Both the position numbers and the translations under genes were made by a program. Below are positions 6,275-8,263 of a stretch of 8,263 bases of DNA, piece after piece. The DNA is from Phycisphaerales bacterium (GTDB taxonomy: Bacteria > Planctomycetota > Phycisphaerae > Phycisphaerales > UBA1924), in NCBI GenBank assembly GCA_025453375.1, contig JALOQT010000029.1, positions 1-8,263 of the forward strand, given 5' to 3'. A model generated the notes under the pieces. The model saw only the letters and a list, made by a program, of their open reading frames with translations, was not told the origin of the DNA and made no database searches. Position 1 is the first letter of the stretch. The number at the start of each line of letters is the position of its first letter.

Positions 6275-6846
6275 GGCGTCATTCCCCGCGTGCCGCCTTC
6301 GGAAGATGATCCACCGGGCAGCTCCCCGGCTGGGTTTTTGGTCGGACCCAGCCCGGGCTTGTACTTGACCATCGTCAGCCGCATGCCGACGCGCTCGCGC
6401 CGCTCGTAGCGCACGTCGTCCATCACTTCGCGGATGATGTGCACGCCCAGGCCGCCGGGGCGAATCTGCTCCAGCGGGCGGCTCTTGATTGTCGCCGGGT
6501 CGACCTGGCGGGCTTCATCTTCGATGACGATGCGCATGCCGATCGTCGGCGAGGCGTCGACGTTCGTTGATTCGGCGGCGCGTCGTTGCAGGCCGCCGAT
6601 GGCGAAGATGTTGATCCAGATCGGTCGATCATCGCGCCGGTCATAGCCGTGGTGCTCGACATTGCAGAGCGCTTCGTCGATCGCCAGCGAAATCTGATGG
6701 GCGGCTTCTTCGCTGAAGCCCATCCGCCGGGCCATGCTGCCGACCATCTCGCGGGCGCCGCTGTTCAGCAGCGGGTTGCTGACGATCTCGAGCCGCGCGT
6801 GCGGCTGATCAGCAGGGTGCGAAGGCATGTGGCCGGCGTTGCTCAT
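6271..6846 (-). CDS. Anti-sigma factor ATPase/serine kinase (RsbW/SpoIIAB-like)
   Basis: 191 residues; RsbW and SpoIIAB are about 145-160. The GHKL ATPase N-box is ISLAIDEALCN (52-62), with Glu58 and Asn62 as the Mg-ATP residues. The G1 position reads IEDEARQVDP (108-117): Asp110 is kept, while the usual Gly two residues later is Ala112. The G2 box is RPGGLGVHIIREVMD (129-143). Two parts are extra to the basic fold: an insert at about 84-102 and a Gly/Pro/Ser-rich tail at 165-191. Family members bind a sigma factor and phosphorylate a STAS antagonist, here most likely the protein encoded immediately after it. GGAGG lies 9 bases before the start. The start overlaps the lipoprotein stop by 4 bases and the stop overlaps the STAS start by 4. 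Confidence 0.92.
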   Translation of the reverse strand: MSNAGHMPSHPADQPHARLEIVSNPLLNSGAREMVGSMARRMGFSEEAAHQISLAIDEALCNVEHHGYDRRDDRPIWINIFAIGGLQRRAAESTNVDASPTIGMRIVIEDEARQVDPATIKSRPLEQIRPGGLGVHIIREVMDDVRYERRERVGMRLTMVKYKPGLGPTKNPAGELPGGSSSEGGTRGMTP

Positions 6847-7214
6847 CGACCTGTGCCTCCGGTGGATTGCTGCTGTCGATGGGCGTCGAGGAACCGCCGC
6901 ATGATGGCCTCACGCTCAGCCTCGGTGCCGGAGGGCGAGTAGCCGTAATCCTGCCCCGTCAGCCGGCGCAACGCAGCGATGGCGGCGACGCGCACCGCGG
7001 GGTCATCATCGTTGAGTCGGCGGGCGATATCGGGCACCTTGCTCACATCATTGTCACGCGCCGCGCTGCGGATGGCCGTCAGACGCGTGCCGCTGTCGCC
7101 CGCGGTGAAGCCGGCGCCGAGCGTCGTCGGGTCGCCAGCGCACCCGCCGAGGGGAGCAATGCACGTTGCTGCGGCGATTGTGGCTCCGAACAGAATGGCA
7201 ACGGACCGCCTCAT
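6843..7214 (-). CDS. HEAT-repeat lipoprotein heading the anti-sigma operon
   Basis: 123 residues from the ATG at 7214. This start gives a compact lipoprotein signal: MRRS, a hydrophobic core (VAILFGATIAAATCIAPL) and the lipobox LGGC with Cys24 as the lipidated residue. A longer frame reaches 7529, but its extra 105 residues look random and would bury the signal. Residues about 44-89 form one or two HEAT-type helical pairs (TRLTAIRSAARDND and DDDPAVRVAAIAALRRLTG), ending in QDYGYSP, a tail common in Planctomycetota HEAT proteins. HEAT repeats bind proteins. The 4-base overlap with the ATPase gene suggests coupling. A role as an envelope-side sensor for the switch is inference only. No good Shine-Dalgarno precedes the start. 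Confidence 0.75.
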   Translation of the reverse strand: MRRSVAILFGATIAAATCIAPLGGCAGDPTTLGAGFTAGDSGTRLTAIRSAARDNDVSKVPDIARRLNDDDPAVRVAAIAALRRLTGQDYGYSPSGTEAEREAIMRRFLDAHRQQQSTGGTGR

Positions 7215-7598
7215 GACCGTGAAGATTAGGGGTCTTTGGCGGAGAAGTTCGACCCCAATCTTGGAACCGAGGGCCGAACGGGCCACAATGGACTTGTCTG
7301 AGAACCCGCTAGCCTGTATTGTGCTCGCCGCGTTGCCGCGGTTGGCGTCCAGCAGGCGTCGGCCTTGGAAAATTGGCAGGAGATTGTGAGATTCGTGTAT
7401 CTGTGCTTGTGCAGGGGACTCTTGATCAAGGCCTGACGGAGCGGGCCGATTGCTCAGGAGTGAACTTGCCGGTCGTGCTGACGCAGCGTCGGTGTGGCCA
7501 CCAGCAACGCAGATGAGCGGGAACGGCAAGGGCGGATGTCGGGCGGATCTGGGGCGGCTTGGCGGCGGGGGAGTTGGATGTGCGATGCAGTAGTTGGG

Positions 7599-7604
7599 TT
7601 GACA
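7599..7604 (+). promoter_or_regulatory. Possible -35 element for DUF1800
   Basis: An exact TTGACA lies about 95 bases before the DUF1800 start. The expected -10 position (about 7622-7630, GTGGTCAAT) matches TATAAT poorly, so this is weak support. Confidence 0.25.
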
Positions 7605-7648
7605 GGCGGATGGCGGAACTCGTGGTCAATCAAGCAGGCATGGTCGGC

Positions 7649-7668
7649 GTGAAGGAGGGAACCTTCGC
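7649..7668 (+). promoter_or_regulatory. Hairpin enclosing an AAGGAGG ribosome site
   Basis: GTGAAGG (7649-7655) can pair with CCTTCGC (7662-7668), 7 pairs including one G-U, around a 6-base loop. The AAGGAGG at 7652-7658 lies in the stem and loop, so folding would hide most of it. The first ATG after it, at 7670, opens a short ORF out of frame with DUF1800. Confidence 0.4.
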
Positions 7669-7669
7669 A

Positions 7670-7771
7670 ATGACCAAGATCACGGGAGATCACGCTTCAT
7701 GTTCATTGACCAACATTCGGCCGACTTGGCCGCCCAGCAGCAAGCCGATCAGCACTCTTCGGACGGCGTGA
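7670..7771 (+). CDS. Possible 33-residue leader ORF overlapping the DUF1800 start
   Basis: An ATG at 7670, 11 bases after AAGGAGG, opens 33 codons ending in TGA at 7769-7771. It overlaps the first 73 bases of the DUF1800 gene in another frame. The predicted peptide (MTKITGDHASCSLTNIRPTW...) has no recognisable domain or signal. If translated it could affect initiation at 7699. Chance is a fair alternative. Confidence 0.25.
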   Translation: MTKITGDHASCSLTNIRPTWPPSSKPISTLRTA

Positions 7772-8263
7772 AGTCTCGTCGCCAGGCCATTGCGACGTGG
7801 GCTCGAGCCGCAGGGCGGGCGTTCGCACCGGCCGCGGCGATCGGCGCCGCGGGCGCGGCCGTGATGTCCATGCCTGGCCAGCGTGCGTCGGCCTCGCCGA
7901 TGGACGTCCCGGCAGATGTCGACCCCGGCTCACTGGTCGCCAAACTGGCCAGCCGCGTGAGCTTCGGCGTCACGCCGGAACTGCTGGCCGAGGCGAACAC
8001 GCTGGGGTATGACGCGTTCCTTGAGCGGCAATTGAACCCAGAGTCGATTCCGGAGAGCGCTTCGACCACGGCGTATCTCGGGGCAATCCCGGCTCTGACG
8101 GTGCAGCCGGCTCAACTGTGGGATGAGACGCTCTTTCCGTCCGATGAACTACTTGCCAACCAGCTGACCGAAGCGACCATCTATCGAGCGTCATTCAGTT
8201 CGCGCCAGCTCCTTGAGCGGATGGTGGAGTTCTGGCACGATCACTTCAACTTCGACCTCGCAC
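7699..8263 (+). CDS. DUF1800 family protein with Tat-like signal, 3' end outside window
   Basis: 188 codons lie in the window and the frame runs off the right edge; full DUF1800 proteins are usually about 450-600 residues. The start is the ATG at 7699, with GGGAG 10 bases upstream. A twin-arginine motif SRRQAI (26-31) is followed by a hydrophobic Ala-rich segment (about 41-57) and a likely cleavage region near ASA (63-65), so folded export by Tat is expected. The domain begins near residue 79 with LVAKLASRVSFGVTPELLAEANTLG, then FLERQLNPESI, and reaches RMVEFWHDHFNFDL (174-187), the family's hallmark Trp-His-Asp-His segment. DUF1800 function is not established. In Planctomycetota and some other phyla these genes often precede a DUF1501 gene, which would lie to the right. 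Confidence 0.9.
   Translation, partial: MFIDQHSADLAAQQQADQHSSDGVKSRRQAIATWARAAGRAFAPAAAIGAAGAAVMSMPGQRASASPMDVPADVDPGSLVAKLASRVSFGVTPELLAEANTLGYDAFLERQLNPESIPESASTTAYLGAIPALTVQPAQLWDETLFPSDELLANQLTEATIYRASFSSRQLLERMVEFWHDHFNFDLA

Larger units (their letters stand above)
7215..7698. other. Gene-free divergent region before DUF1800
   Basis: 484 bases with no convincing coding frame; translations on both strands lack domain-like pattern. It should hold promoters for the leftward lipoprotein operon and the rightward DUF1800 gene. On the plus strand a perfect -35 hexamer TTGACA occurs at 7599-7604, but bases 17-19 downstream give only a poor -10. TTGGCA (7373-7378) and TATCTG (7398-7403) are 19 bases apart, also weak. 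The last 50 bases hold a ribosome-site hairpin and a short ORF described separately. Confidence 0.6.

Noticed and set aside
7215..7529. 105-residue N-terminal extension of the HEAT lipoprotein
   Set aside because: It would place the lipoprotein signal in the middle of the protein; the extra residues look random.

Overview
The window is high-GC bacterial chromosome that looks like a member of the Planctomycetota, most plausibly a Phycisphaerae relative. This rests on gene content: a Tat-exported DUF1800 protein, a secreted DUF1579 protein, a HEAT-repeat lipoprotein and an orphan partner-switching pair. It is inference from families, not from a marker gene. Eight or nine protein genes explain almost all of the sequence. 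No RNA gene, insertion sequence, CRISPR array or phage gene was seen.

Left part (1-2412): a secreted or periplasmic beta-lactamase-fold serine hydrolase runs leftwards off the window edge. It is divergent from a secreted protein with a long low-complexity linker and a C-terminal DUF1579 domain. The DUF1579 gene converges with the next unit, with only 9 bases between stop codons.

Nitrogen unit (2422-4565, minus strand): an Amt ammonium channel gene is followed 53 bases later by a P-II (GlnB/GlnK) gene, the classic amtB-glnK arrangement. Both proteins are atypical. The channel has about 116 extra residues after the conserved C-terminal tail, and the P-II protein has Leu at the usual uridylylation site (Tyr51) and three extra residues just before the GDGK nucleotide-binding loop. 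The roughly 490-base region upstream carries paired repeats near the channel gene and a possible structured leader on the other side.

Middle (5059-5820, plus): a class I SAM-dependent methyltransferase whose start is set by a perfect AAGGAGG.

Right-centre operon (7214-5912, minus): HEAT-repeat lipoprotein, RsbW/SpoIIAB-type anti-sigma ATPase and STAS anti-sigma antagonist are joined by two 4-base ATGA overlaps. No sigma factor is next to them. The likely logic is partner switching: the ATPase binds a remote sigma factor or phosphorylates the STAS protein, possibly linked to an envelope signal.

Right edge (7699-8263, plus): the start of a DUF1800 gene with a Tat-like signal. Its leader contains a hairpin over a strong Shine-Dalgarno site that points at a short out-of-frame ORF overlapping the DUF1800 start. 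The most interesting items are the modified Amt/P-II pair, the lipoprotein-ATPase-STAS operon and this leader. None is proven to be a new system from sequence alone.
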